A DNA stretch of 64,000 bases from DASXTW01 sp036505215. Its GTDB lineage: Bacteria > Actinomycetota > UBA4738. A program made the position numbers and the translations under genes. The notes under the pieces were generated by a model. The model saw nothing but the letters and a program-made list of their open reading frames with translations. It made no database searches and was not told the DNA's origin. The stretch lies in assembly GCA_036505215.1 (NCBI GenBank), contig DASXTW010000160.1, positions 18,504 through 82,503 on the forward strand. The letters run 5' to 3'. Shown here in pieces: positions 51,640 to 60,600 of the stretch. Within the stretch, counting starts at the first letter, position 1. Each line of letters starts with the position of its first letter.

Positions 51640-52473
51640 TCAGATTCCTTCCTGCTCCTTGAGGTTGTTTCGAAGCAAGCCCACAGCCTTGGTGTGGATC
51701 TGGCATACGCGAGACTCCGTGACGCCCAGGACCTCCCCGATCTCGGCGAGCGTGAGCCCCTCGAAGTAGTAAAGCGTGATGACGATCTTCTCCCGCTCGG
51801 ACAGCGAGTTGATGGCCGCCGAAAGCATCGCGCGGGTCTCGTTCCCCTCGATGCCTGAGGACGGATCGATCGCGGCCATGTCGGCCAGGGTGTCCAGCAG
51901 CGAGAGCGACTCGCCTCGATCGGCCCCGGTCGAGACCACCTCTTCGAGTGCCGTCACGGTGACGAACGAGATCTGGGTCACGATCTCATGAAGCTCGGGG
52001 AGGCTCACCCCGAGATGCTCGGCCACCTCGGCATCGGAGGGAGCGTGCTTCAGCTTGGCCTCCAGCTCCGTGTACGCCTTCTCCACTTCACGGGCCTTGA
52101 ACCGTACCGAGCGCGGCACCCAGTCGAGCGAGCGGAGCTCGTCGATGATGGCGCCCCGGATCCTGGGGATTGCGTAGGTCTCGAACTTGATCTCGCGGGA
52201 GCGATCGAATTTCTCCAGCGCGTCGATGAGGCCGAAGATCCCGTAAGAGACCAGGTCCGCCTGCTCGACGTTGGCGGGCAGTCCGGTTGCCACGCGGCTG
52301 GCCACGTACTTCACCAGAGGCGCGTAGTGGACGATGAGCTGCTCTCGAGCCTGCTGCGATCCCGTTTCCTTGAATCGCTCCCAGAGCTCCTCGAGGGAGG
52401 TGCCCTGCTTGACCTGCCCCGCGCCGGTGCCCCGGCTGGAAGACGAAGCTCGGGAGGAGGAGCGGCTCGGCAT
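51640..52473 (-). CDS. whiG: RNA polymerase sigma factor, FliA/WhiG family
   Basis: Sigma factor of 277 residues with regions 2 (ADLVSYGIFGLIDALEKFD, KFETYAIPRIRGAIIDELR in two pieces, about 70-115), 3 and 4 (LAEIGEVLGVTESRVCQIHTKAV). WhiG controls sporulation in streptomycetes and FliA controls motility in other bacteria; this locus (xerC-dprA-comM neighbours, upstream of rpsB) is the WhiG position in actinobacteria, and no flagellar gene is in view. The start overlaps the xerC stop by one base (TGATG). Confidence 0.88.
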   Translation of the reverse strand: MPSRSSSRASSSSRGTGAGQVKQGTSLEELWERFKETGSQQAREQLIVHYAPLVKYVASRVATGLPANVEQADLVSYGIFGLIDALEKFDRSREIKFETYAIPRIRGAIIDELRSLDWVPRSVRFKAREVEKAYTELEAKLKHAPSDAEVAEHLGVSLPELHEIVTQISFVTVTALEEVVSTGADRGESLSLLDTLADMAAIDPSSGIEGNETRAMLSAAINSLSEREKIVITLYYFEGLTLAEIGEVLGVTESRVCQIHTKAVGLLRNNLKEQEGI

Positions 52474-53585
52474 CAGGCCCTCGGGTGACTTTGTCGGTAT
52501 GCGTCGAACAGCCTACCCCTTGAAACGTGGGTATACCTCTGCGTGGTGGCCAGGCTGGCGTGCCCGAGCAGGTCCTGCACGGTCCGAATATCGGCTCCAC
52601 CCTCGAGCAGATGCGTGGCGAAGGAGTGGCGAAGGGTGTGCGGACTCACCTTTCGACCCTCCAGGACGGCCCGGACGTACCTGTCGACCAACGCCCGGGC
52701 GTCGCGGGGAGCCATGCGCTTCCGGCGGCGGTTGAAGAAGAGCGCGGACCGGTCCGCCTCCGCGTGGGGAGGCGATCCCTTCCGTTCTCCGTCGGGGGAG
52801 GGTACGTACGAGGTCCGCCCCGCCCGGAGATAGTCCACGACGGCTGCCGCGGCGAAGTCGCCCAGAGGCACCACGCGTTCCTTCCCGCCCTTGCCCATCA
52901 CCCGAACCCGCCGTCCGTCCACGTCCACATCTTCCACGTTCAGCCCGCAGAGCTCGGCGACCCGAAGGCCGCACCCGTATAGGAGCTCGAGCACTGCCCG
53001 GTCCCGCAGCACCCGCGGCTCGGCTGCACTCTTTGTATCGGCACGGCTCGGGCGGGCCCGTCGAGGATGGGCAGGCTGGGAGGCTCCGCCGGGATGGGGG
53101 GCGTGGGCGTTTCCCCCGGCCGGTGCGGCCACCGCGGGGGCAGTGGCCAGGAGCTCGGCCTCGGAGGCCTTGAGCACGGCGGGGAGACGGGAAGCGGGAG
53201 AAGGGCCCGACAGCATGGCCGCGGGATTGGTGGCGACCATCCCGCACCTCGTCGCCCAGGCATAGTACGTTCGGACGGCGGCGGCCTTGCGGTGCAGACT
53301 GGCTCGGGAATAGCCCCGGGTCCGGAGCTGGGCCAGCCAACGCCGGAGCGCGGCATGATCGGCGTCGGGGAGGCTCCGCCCGCCGCGCGCCAAGAAGGTC
53401 GCGAGCGACCTGATGTCGTTGCGGTAGGCCTGGACGGTGTGCGCCGAGAGCCCGCGCTCGAGATGGAGGTGGTCCACGAACGCGTCGATCGCCCCGGCAT
53501 TCGCGGGCCCGACGACTACCTCGGTTGAGTTCGTATCCGCCCTCCGGTTGGTGGAATCGGCTCCCGACTTGTAGCACAACCGCAT
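52473..53585 (-). CDS. xerC: Tyrosine recombinase XerC, with extra linker
   Basis: Site-specific recombinase for chromosome dimer resolution. The catalytic set is complete: R208 (CGLRVAEL), Lys near 232-235 (GKGGKER), H316-x-x-R319 (HTLRH), H342 (LLGHAS) and nucleophile Y351 (RYTHV). At 370 residues it is about 70 longer than usual because of an Ala/Pro/His-rich insert between the core-binding and catalytic domains (about 149-190) and a smaller one near 258-278. ATG 53585 may be preceded in function by GTG starts near residue 23. Confidence 0.92.
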   Translation of the reverse strand: MRLCYKSGADSTNRRADTNSTEVVVGPANAGAIDAFVDHLHLERGLSAHTVQAYRNDIRSLATFLARGGRSLPDADHAALRRWLAQLRTRGYSRASLHRKAAAVRTYYAWATRCGMVATNPAAMLSGPSPASRLPAVLKASEAELLATAPAVAAPAGGNAHAPHPGGASQPAHPRRARPSRADTKSAAEPRVLRDRAVLELLYGCGLRVAELCGLNVEDVDVDGRRVRVMGKGGKERVVPLGDFAAAAVVDYLRAGRTSYVPSPDGERKGSPPHAEADRSALFFNRRRKRMAPRDARALVDRYVRAVLEGRKVSPHTLRHSFATHLLEGGADIRTVQDLLGHASLATTQRYTHVSRGRLFDAYRQSHPRA

Positions 53586-53591
53586 GGAGGG

Positions 53592-54656
53592 TCAAGGGCT
53601 TCCCCTCTCATGCGCTCTGCGTTCGTAGCGCCCGCCCAGGTGCCGAACGAGGCTTCGCATCTCCAGCCCCACCAGCGCGGAGACGACCTCGGGCAGCCCG
53701 AGGCCTGTGCGGCGCGCCAACGTATCCGGAGGCGAGGCCACCGTGAGGGCGTCCCAGACCTTCCGCTCTGCCCGGCCAAGCCCGGGAGCCGACGAGGCGC
53801 CCGCAGCGGGCTCGGCCGTCGCCTCAGCTGCCCCTTCCAGGCCGAGGTCCGCCAGCAAGTCTTCCGGACCTCGGATCAGGGTCGCACCGTCGCGGATGAG
53901 GGCGTGCGGCGCCCACGACAGCGGGCTGGTCACGGTGGCGGGAACGGCGAATACATCCCGCCCCACGTCCAGGGCGTGATCGGCCGTGATCATCGACCCG
54001 CTGCCCGTCGCTCCCTCCACCACGACCACGGCCTTCGACAGGGCGGCCACGATGCGATTCCGGGCGGGGAACCGGAACGGCTCGGCGCGGACTCCGGGCG
54101 GATACTCGCTCACCAGCGCGCCCGAGACGAGAATCCGTTCCAAGAGCCGTCTGTTCGATCGAGGATACGCCACGTCGATCCCGCACCCGAGAACGGCCAC
54201 GGTGGCTCCACCGGCCTCGAGGGCTCCGCGATGAGCAGCCGCGTCGATGCCTCGGGCACCGCCACTCACCACGCATGCCCCGGTCCGAGCCAACGCGGCC
54301 CCGAGCAGTGATGCGATCTCTCCGCCTGCCGGCGAGCAGTTCCGGGCGCCCACGATGGCCACGCGAGGTCCGAACTCCCCAAGCAGATGCCCCCGCACGA
54401 ACAGCCCAGCGGGCGGATCGAACAGGTCCATGAGCCCGACCGGGTATTCGTCGTCGTACACGGCGATCAGGCGGGTCCCTGCTGCTGGGAGCTTGGACAG
54501 GATGGCGGCACCGTCCATGCTTCGCGCATACGCCCGATCCCCTTCGCTGCCGATCCGCCCGGCCCTGACTGCACGCAGACATGAGCTGGCAGAGCCTCGA
54601 GCCTGAGCCGCCTCCAGGAGACGACGGGGAGTGAGCGAGGTCAGGCTCAGGAGCAC
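53592..54656 (-). CDS. dprA: DNA processing protein DprA/Smf
   Basis: Loads RecA on incoming single-stranded DNA during transformation. The Rossmann domain is intact: PRVAIVGARNCSPAG, VVSGGARGIDAAAHRGAL, VAVLGCGIDVAYPRSNR, SEYPPG, FPARNRIVAALS, EGATGSGSMITADHALDVGRDVFAVP (in parts), and a C-terminal winged-helix domain. GTG 54656 (354 residues) is the first ordinary start codon, but similar-looking sequence (SGAEDREALAVLLSL) continues upstream toward the comM stop at 54761, so the true start is uncertain and may be unusual. Confidence 0.88.
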   Translation of the reverse strand: MLLSLTSLTPRRLLEAAQARGSASSCLRAVRAGRIGSEGDRAYARSMDGAAILSKLPAAGTRLIAVYDDEYPVGLMDLFDPPAGLFVRGHLLGEFGPRVAIVGARNCSPAGGEIASLLGAALARTGACVVSGGARGIDAAAHRGALEAGGATVAVLGCGIDVAYPRSNRRLLERILVSGALVSEYPPGVRAEPFRFPARNRIVAALSKAVVVVEGATGSGSMITADHALDVGRDVFAVPATVTSPLSWAPHALIRDGATLIRGPEDLLADLGLEGAAEATAEPAAGASSAPGLGRAERKVWDALTVASPPDTLARRTGLGLPEVVSALVGLEMRSLVRHLGGRYERRAHERGSP

Positions 54657-54760
54657 GGCCAGAGCCTCCCGATCCTCGGCTCCCGAGATGAACGACTTCG
54701 GCCAGCCCGACGACGCACTGGCGGAGAAGTGCCGATCCTCCCGTTTGGTCCGGTGATCCG

Positions 54761-56329
54761 CTATCCCACGTGGACCACGTCCCCGGAGGGGGAGGCTGCT
54801 CGGTAGCTGAGCGCTTCGGCCATGTGCTCTGCTTCGACTCTGTCGTGCCCGGCAAGATCGGCGATCGTTCGCGCCACTTTCAGGGCCCGGTCGAAGGACC
54901 GACCGGACAGCGTCAGTCCTTCCACCGCCGCGGACAGCAGCGCCTCGGCCCGGTCGGTCATGCGGGCCTCGCGGCGAGCCACTCCGCCGGCCATCTGGGC
55001 ATTGCACCTCCACGGGAAGCGAGCCATCCTCGTTCGCTGTCGTTCCCGTGCTCCCTCCACGCGGGCCCGTATGACCGAGGAGGACTCCCCCGGCTCGGAC
55101 CCCAGCAGCTCGGTCCGGGTCAACCGCGGAACCGAAAGGTGAATATCGACCCGGTCCAGCATGGGCCCCGACAGCCGCTGCCGGTAGGCGTCGAGACGGT
55201 TGGGGAGGCAGCGGCAATGCCGCCGGAGGTCGCCGTCGAACCCGCACGGGCACGGGTTCGACGCTGCGACCAGAGCGAACCGGGCCGGGAACTCGACCGC
55301 GCCTGACGCCCGGGCCACCACGATGCGGCCGTCCTCCAGGGGCTGGCGCAGCCCTTCCACCGCGTCGCGGCGAAACTCGGTGAGCTCGTCCAAGAACAAC
55401 ACGCCGTTGTGAGCCAATGACGCCTCACCGGGCCTGAGGAATCCGGATCCGCCCCCGAGAAGGCCGGCGGGGGAGATGGTGTGATGCGGCGCCCGGAAGG
55501 GACGTGAGTCGACCAGGCCCCCGCCGGCCAGGATCCCTGCCACGGAGTGAAGCCGGGTCACCTCGATCGCCTCCTGCGGGGTCATCGTGGGCAGGATGGA
55601 GGGAAGGCGCCGGGCGAGCATGGTCTTTCCCGCCCCGGGCGGGCCGATCAGCAGTGCGTTGTGTCCTCCGGCCGCGGCGATCTCCAGAGCCCGCCGGGCC
55701 ACCGCCTGGCCCCGGACCTCCGAGAAGTCCACGCTCGGTCCCCGATCGTCCGACGGGGCGGGGAGAGCCCGGGATGGCTGGGGAACCCACTCCCCTCGGA
55801 TGAACCCCACCACCGCTGCCAGGGAGGGGGCCGCAACCACCCGGAGTCCTTCCACGAGCTCCGCCTCGGCGAGGTTCGCCTCCGGGACGACCACACCCTC
55901 GAGCCCGCCCTTCGCCGCCGCGATGGCCACAGCAAGGATCCCAGCGGTCGCCACGAGCTCACCCTTGAGCGAGAGCTCCCCTGCGAACGCGTAGCGGGAA
56001 AGCTGCCGGCCCCGGACCTGGCCGGACGCCGCCACCACCCCGAGGGCGATCGGCAGGTCGAAACCCGGGCCGTCCTTGCGGACGCCGGCCGGGGACAAGT
56101 TGACTACCACACGTCGGAGCGGCCACTGCAGCCCGGAGCTCTCCACCGCCGGACGCACCCGCTCCCGAGCGTCCTGCACTCCTGCCCCCGGCAGCCCGGA
56201 GAGCGTGAGCGCGGGCAGCCCTCTCCCCACGTGCGCTTCCACGTTGATCAGGTGGCCGTGTACGCCCACGACGGCCACCCCGATAACTCGGCCGTACACC
56301 GCTCGCAGGGTATGTGGGACCACCGACAC
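54761..56329 (-). CDS. comM: YifB/ComM family Mg-chelatase-like AAA+ ATPase
   Basis: Helicase-like AAA+ protein that promotes branch migration during natural transformation (ComM). 522 residues: N-terminal ChlI-like domain (TLSGLPGAGVQDARERVR), Walker A GPPGAGKT at 229-236, GVLFLDELTEF (Walker B), a CPCGFDGDLRRHCRC cysteine-rich insert (about 367-381) and C-terminal sensor helices. Next to dprA and yraN as in most bacteria. Presence of dprA and comM alone does not prove natural competence. Confidence 0.93.
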   Translation of the reverse strand: MSVVPHTLRAVYGRVIGVAVVGVHGHLINVEAHVGRGLPALTLSGLPGAGVQDARERVRPAVESSGLQWPLRRVVVNLSPAGVRKDGPGFDLPIALGVVAASGQVRGRQLSRYAFAGELSLKGELVATAGILAVAIAAAKGGLEGVVVPEANLAEAELVEGLRVVAAPSLAAVVGFIRGEWVPQPSRALPAPSDDRGPSVDFSEVRGQAVARRALEIAAAGGHNALLIGPPGAGKTMLARRLPSILPTMTPQEAIEVTRLHSVAGILAGGGLVDSRPFRAPHHTISPAGLLGGGSGFLRPGEASLAHNGVLFLDELTEFRRDAVEGLRQPLEDGRIVVARASGAVEFPARFALVAASNPCPCGFDGDLRRHCRCLPNRLDAYRQRLSGPMLDRVDIHLSVPRLTRTELLGSEPGESSSVIRARVEGARERQRTRMARFPWRCNAQMAGGVARREARMTDRAEALLSAAVEGLTLSGRSFDRALKVARTIADLAGHDRVEAEHMAEALSYRAASPSGDVVHVG

Positions 56330-56414
56330 GCCCTGGCGGGATCCCTGCTGACCTGGGCAGGGGTGGAAGCGAAGTGTCTCTGGAGCGGCCGATGGGACAA
56401 GCTCAGACCAGAGA

Positions 56415-56780
56415 TCAGAAGGCGCTCTCGAACACGAAGACGGAGGGATTGCCCCGAGCGTCTACAGTCACGCTCGCCACGTCGAACCTGACGGCGCCGG
56501 CCGGCTGCCGCCGGCCAGCGAGAAACGCCTCTGCAAGGGACCGCAGCTTCCTCTGTTTCTTCCAGTTCACGGCCTCGTAGGGCCCGCCCAGCCCGAGGCC
56601 GCGCCTCGATTTCACCTCGCAGAAGACCAGCGTGGGACCCTTGGCCAGGACCAGGTCGATCTCACCGAGCGGACATCGCCAGTTTCGAGCTACCACGCGA
56701 TAGCCGGCCCGACGGTAATGGGCCAGGGCCGCCGCTTCTCCCGTTCGGCCGACGTCGAGGCGCGAAGGTGGAACGCTCAC
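56415..56780 (-). CDS. YraN/UPF0102 family nuclease-like protein
   Basis: 121 residues of the PD-(D/E)XK-like UPF0102 family. Recognisable: GRTGEAAALAHYRRAGYRVVARNWRCPLGEIDLV (first part, about 11-44) and FCEVKSRRG, the putative catalytic E-x-K. GTG 56780 precedes the conserved start; no clear ribosome site. Always found next to comM and rnhB in actinobacteria; biochemical role not established. Confidence 0.88.
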   Translation of the reverse strand: MSVPPSRLDVGRTGEAAALAHYRRAGYRVVARNWRCPLGEIDLVLAKGPTLVFCEVKSRRGLGLGGPYEAVNWKKQRKLRSLAEAFLAGRRQPAGAVRFDVASVTVDARGNPSVFVFESAF

Positions 56781-56872
56781 TGGCCAGATTGTGAACGCTG
56801 GTACCGACAGAGCTGGTCGCCCCTGCCCTCTTACCAAGCGCAGCGCGCTCAGGAGGGCGCAACGAAGAAATG

Positions 56873-57217
56873 CTACTCGAGAGAATCGCCGCGCTCGCGG
56901 GCAACGCGGAGCGCGTCGTCAGGAGCGATCTCCTTGTGGGAAAGCTCTTCGACGTTCACGTCCCGGGTGGTGACCACGTTCACCCGACTCACGAATCGCG
57001 CCGGGCGGTACATGTCCCACACCCACGCGTCGGTCAGCTCGACCTCGAACCAGACCCCACCGGGCCCCTGGTGCTTCTGGAGGTCGACGTGGTTGGCCAG
57101 GTAGAAGCGCCGCTCGGTCTCCACGACGTAGGAGAACATGGGCACGACGTCGCGATACTCGCGCCACAGGCGGATCTCCAGGTCGTCCTCGAACCGCTCG
57201 ATGTCCTCTTCGCTCAT
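56873..57217 (-). CDS. DUF2469 family protein
   Basis: 114-residue actinobacterial signature protein of unknown function. MSEEDIERFEDDLEIRLWREY opens it (in two parts), with ATG 57217 behind a GAGGAGGAGA site that is itself at the edge of repeat copy C. YVVETERRFYLANHV and DAWVWDMYRPARFVS are conserved. Its place between rnhB and yraN is characteristic of the phylum. Confidence 0.9.
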   Translation of the reverse strand: MSEEDIERFEDDLEIRLWREYRDVVPMFSYVVETERRFYLANHVDLQKHQGPGGVWFEVELTDAWVWDMYRPARFVSRVNVVTTRDVNVEELSHKEIAPDDALRVARERGDSLE

Positions 57218-57227
57218 CTGTCTCCTC

Positions 57228-57318
57228 CTCGGCACCCCGACTTCGTCGGGTTACCGACGAGCCAAGGGGTCCGCAGCTGCCTCGCTTCGCTCGTTGCTGC
57301 TACCCCCCTGGACCCCCC
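57228..57318 (-). repeat. Structured repeat, copy C
   Basis: Minus strand: GGGGGGTCCAGGGGGG at 57318-57303, ending near CCCCTTGG (57262), then hairpin two (57256-57230): CGG, TAA, CCCGAC, GAA, GTCGGG, GTG, CCG. The first hairpin is almost identical in sequence to copy D. It supplies the rnhB stop codon (TAG at 57302-57300) and its last residues, and the ribosome site of DUF2469 begins where it ends. Confidence 0.8.
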
Positions 57319-58061
57319 AGTTGCTCCAGGTCGACTACCTCGGGCTGGTCGTCCGGCTCCATGGCTCCGGCCCCCGCGCCGTCGGCTCCCTGGTGCGCAT
57401 CGAGGGTCGACTCGGGGAGGTCCCTCCCGTAGAGGCGAAGGTAGGTCTCCCGGTCCTCCATGTAGAGGCCCATTCCCTTGAAGGACATCCGATGGATCGG
57501 GCACGGCCCGTACCGGGCGATGGCAGCGCGATGAGAAGCCGTCCCGTACCCACGGTGCCGATCGAAACCGTACCGCGGGTATCGGCGGTGGTACCGCTCC
57601 ATCATGCGATCCCGGGTCACCTTGGCCACCACGGAGGCGGCAGCCACCGACGCCGTGACGGCGTCGCCCTTCTTGATCGACAGGTGCGGCAGTCTGACGC
57701 CGGGCAGCGGGAACCCGTCGGTCAGGACGAAATCAGGCCGGATATCCAGGGCCTTGATGGCAAGACGAAGCAACCGCAGATTCGACACGTGCAGCCCCCG
57801 GCTGTCGATCCGCCGTGGGAACGACCGGCACACGGCTACCGAGACCGCGCCGTCCCGGATCCGGTCGAACCACATATCGCGCTGTAGCGGCGTGAGGAGC
57901 TTGGAATCCGCCAGCCCGTCCACGTCGAAGACGCCCGGCAGGATCACGGCCGCGGCCAGCAGCGGACCGGCCAGGGCCCCCCTCCCCGCCTCGTCCACAC
58001 CCGCAATGAGGCGGAACCCCTCCGCGTGGAGCTGGCGCTCGTAGTGGTCGATGGGCCTCAT
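57300..58061 (-). CDS. rnhB: Ribonuclease HII
   Basis: Removes RNA from RNA-DNA hybrids. The active-site DEAGRG (GVDEAGRGALAG) is near residues 22-27 of the ATG 58061 form (253 residues), with further catalytic Asp in GLADSKLL and the DGFPLP region. A GTG at 58100 overlapping lepB by 19 bases and behind GAGGA is also possible. The last residues QLGGPGG and the stop are encoded by repeat copy C, so the repeat has replaced the original 3' end. Confidence 0.93.
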   Translation of the reverse strand: MRPIDHYERQLHAEGFRLIAGVDEAGRGALAGPLLAAAVILPGVFDVDGLADSKLLTPLQRDMWFDRIRDGAVSVAVCRSFPRRIDSRGLHVSNLRLLRLAIKALDIRPDFVLTDGFPLPGVRLPHLSIKKGDAVTASVAAASVVAKVTRDRMMERYHRRYPRYGFDRHRGYGTASHRAAIARYGPCPIHRMSFKGMGLYMEDRETYLRLYGRDLPESTLDAHQGADGAGAGAMEPDDQPEVVDLEQLGGPGG

Positions 58062-58081
58062 GTCGTCCGAGGCCGACTTCG

Positions 58082-58873
58082 TCAGGTCCCGTGCAGCCAC
58101 CCGATCCTCGATGGCGGCCAGATGACGACGAAGGCGCGGCCGATCACCTTGTCGTATGGGATGAAGCCTAGCCCGTACCGCGAGTCCTTGGAGTCCGTGC
58201 GGTTGTCTCCCATCACGAACAGGCTACCTGCTGGCACTCGAACCGGACCGAACGGGCGGACGTCCTTCACCCTGATGTACGGCTCCTTCAGTGGCTTCCC
58301 GTCGATGTAGACGGTCCCGTCCTTGCCCTCGAGCGTCTCACCCGGGAGCCCGATCACCCGCTTGATGAAGTCCTTCTCCGGGCTGGTGGAGACCCCGAGG
58401 CCCTCGGTGAGCCAATGCCAGAACGCGGACACCGGATTGCGGCGGCCGTGCGGCGCCGGGTTGGGGTCGGAGAACACGATGATTTCGCCCCGTCGCGGAT
58501 GGTGAAGGTGGTAGACGACCTTGTTCACCAGAACGCGGTCTCCCGGATTCAGCGTGTTCTCCATCGACTCGGAGGGGATGAAGAAGGCCTGGACCAAGAA
58601 CGTCTTGATGACCAGGGCGAGTGCGAACGCGACGATCAGCAAGAAGGGAAGCTCCCGGACGAACCCGAACGCGCCGTCCCTGCCCTTTGGCTTCTCCCCG
58701 ACCTTGGGCTTTCCGGTGGATCCGGCCGCCTCGGCCCTATCGGCTGCCGGGGGCTTTTCGGCTACCTCGGATGTGACCGGCGCGGGATCAGAGGCGGGGT
58801 CGGTCCTGACGGGCCTCTCGGTCGTGTCGGATGCCTCCTCCGAACCGGGGCGTGGCGATGGGCCGGAGGGCAT
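58082..58873 (-). CDS. lepB: Signal peptidase I
   Basis: Membrane-bound serine protease that removes signal peptides. A proline- and Asp/Glu-rich cytoplasmic N-terminus of about 68 residues precedes one membrane helix (about 76-96); the catalytic Ser is S103 (IPSESM) and the general base Lys is K171 (FIKRVIGLPGE), with GDNRTDSKDSRYGLG at the C-terminus. 263 residues, normal. Between rplS and rnhB. Confidence 0.96.
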   Translation of the reverse strand: MPSGPSPRPGSEEASDTTERPVRTDPASDPAPVTSEVAEKPPAADRAEAAGSTGKPKVGEKPKGRDGAFGFVRELPFLLIVAFALALVIKTFLVQAFFIPSESMENTLNPGDRVLVNKVVYHLHHPRRGEIIVFSDPNPAPHGRRNPVSAFWHWLTEGLGVSTSPEKDFIKRVIGLPGETLEGKDGTVYIDGKPLKEPYIRVKDVRPFGPVRVPAGSLFVMGDNRTDSKDSRYGLGFIPYDKVIGRAFVVIWPPSRIGWLHGT

Positions 58874-58877
58874 GCGG

Positions 58878-59282
58878 CTATGCCTGCTCCGCCTCGGCTC
58901 CCTGCTCGGGCTCCTCTTCGGCGCCTCGAGCCGGGACCGGCTCCCTCCGCTCCCGGATCCGCGCCCGCTTCCCGCGGCGCTCCCTCAGGTAGTACAGCTT
59001 GGCGCGGCGGACGCGCCCCCGAGACACCACCTCGATCCTGGCGATCGTGGGGGAATGTACCGGGAACGTCCGTTCCACCCCCACCCCGAAGGAGACCTTG
59101 CGAACGGTGAACGTCTCTCGGAGTCCGCCGCCCTGGCGCCGGATGACCACGCCCTGGAACACCTGGATGCGTTCCCTGCCGGCCTCGGCGACCCGGACGT
59201 GGACGCGAAGAGTATCGCCCGGCCTGAAGTCGGGCAGGTCTTCGCGTAGACGCGGTTTCTCGACGAGGTCGACCTTGTTCAT
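58878..59282 (-). CDS. rplS: 50S ribosomal protein L19
   Basis: ATG 59282 gives 134 residues: FRPGDTLRVHVRVAEAGRERIQVFQGVVI (in parts, about 19-47), GVERTFPVHSPTIARIEV, RAKLYYLRERRGK, and an acidic Glu/Ala-rich C-terminal tail that is longer than usual. lepB follows after four bases; trmD ends 104 bases upstream in the gene order. Confidence 0.96.
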   Translation of the reverse strand: MNKVDLVEKPRLREDLPDFRPGDTLRVHVRVAEAGRERIQVFQGVVIRRQGGGLRETFTVRKVSFGVGVERTFPVHSPTIARIEVVSRGRVRRAKLYYLRERRGKRARIRERREPVPARGAEEEPEQGAEAEQA

Positions 59283-59386
59283 TGCGTGGCTGTTCCGGGA
59301 TCCTGTTGGATGCGGTTGGCAATCATAGCATCGGCGGATTGCCTTCCCGGCCTGGTCCCCTGCGGGCCCCTTTCGGCCGGACAGCC

Positions 59387-60088
59387 CTACGGGCTGCCCT
59401 CTTCCCCTGGGACCAGATCCGGCCGGTTCTTCCGGGTCTTCTCGAGGGCTTGCCGGCGCCGCCACTCGTCGATCTTGGCGTGGTCTCCTGATAGGAGGAC
59501 CTCGGGAACGTCCATGCCCCGAAACGACGCCGGCCGGGTGTAGTGCGGATAGTCCAGAAGGCCTTGCTCGAACGACTCGGCCCCCAGCGACTCCTCGTTT
59601 CCGACCACCCCCGGGATCAGGCGGGTGACCGCTTCCACCAGGGCCAGGGCGGCGACCTCGCCCCCCGCCAGGACGAAGTCTCCGATCGAGACCTCCGCCG
59701 CCGAGAGGCCCTCGAGCACTCGCTCGTCCACCCCTTCGTACCGGCCGCAGATGAGGACGAGCCAGCGTTCGTTGGCCAGTTCCCTCACCAGGGCTTGATC
59801 CAGGCGCCGGCCGGCCGGAGAGAGCAGGATGATCCTCTTATCTTCATCACCGAGGGACTCCACCGCCCCGAAGATCGGCTCGGGTTTCATGACCATCCCG
59901 GGACCTCCGCCGAATCCGTAATCGTCGACCTGGCGGTGCGTGTCGTGGGCATGCTCCCGCACGTCGTGCACGCGCACCTCCACCAGGCCCGACTCGATCG
60001 CCCGGCCCAGGAGGCTCTCCCGGAGCGGTCCGTCGAAGATGCCAGGAAACAGGGTCAGGATGTCGACGCGGATGGAGGGATCGCTCAC
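59387..60088 (-). CDS. trmD: tRNA (guanine(37)-N1)-methyltransferase
   Basis: SPOUT methyltransferase protecting reading frame. GTG 60088 overlaps the rimM stop by four bases (GTGA) and leads directly to DILTLFPGIFDG; 233 residues. The trefoil-knot motifs LICGRYEGVDERV and SIGDFVLAGGE and the DDYGFGGGPGMV loop are intact. Confidence 0.96.
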   Translation of the reverse strand: MSDPSIRVDILTLFPGIFDGPLRESLLGRAIESGLVEVRVHDVREHAHDTHRQVDDYGFGGGPGMVMKPEPIFGAVESLGDEDKRIILLSPAGRRLDQALVRELANERWLVLICGRYEGVDERVLEGLSAAEVSIGDFVLAGGEVAALALVEAVTRLIPGVVGNEESLGAESFEQGLLDYPHYTRPASFRGMDVPEVLLSGDHAKIDEWRRRQALEKTRKNRPDLVPGEEGSP

Positions 60089-60600
60089 GGCGCCGTCAGC
60101 CCCGAGACTTCGCGAACCACGATCCTCCTGCCTGGCACGTCCACCTCTTGGACCACTTCCTTGAGCGCGGGGATGAGTACCTCGCCGTCCCGACCGTCCA
60201 CGGTCCACACGTCGTTGGCCGGCGTGTGCAGGATCTCCCGAATCCGCCCGATCGGGCGCCCGTCCGACACGAACACGTCACATCCGACCACGTCGTGTGC
60301 CCAAAACTCCCCCTCGGGAAGCGGGGGAGCCGACGAGGCGGGAACGAACAGGTACTGACCTCGAAGGGCCTCGGCGGAGGTGCGATCCTCGATCCCGCGG
60401 AAGGCCACGAGCAGCCGTTGATGGTGAGGACGGGACCCTGCCACCGTGAGCGGCCGGTCCTCGCGTTCGTCGAGGAAGAGCGTGGATCCGGGCTCGAAAC
60501 GGGACCGGACTTCGGAGAGCGGGAGCACCGCGACCTCGCCCCTTACTCCGTGGGTCCTGGTGATCCGGCCGACGGCGACCCAGCGGGGCCGGTCGTTCAC
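60085..60600 (-). CDS. rimM: Ribosome maturation factor RimM
   Basis: 30S maturation factor; PRC-barrel protein of 171 residues. The N-terminal barrel begins VAVGRITRTHGVRGEVAV (about 8-25) and the PRC domain contains GEFWAHDVVGCDV. Start overlaps the khpA stop by four bases and stop overlaps trmD. Confidence 0.94.
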   Translation of the reverse strand: MNDRPRWVAVGRITRTHGVRGEVAVLPLSEVRSRFEPGSTLFLDEREDRPLTVAGSRPHHQRLLVAFRGIEDRTSAEALRGQYLFVPASSAPPLPEGEFWAHDVVGCDVFVSDGRPIGRIREILHTPANDVWTVDGRDGEVLIPALKEVVQEVDVPGRRIVVREVSGLTAP

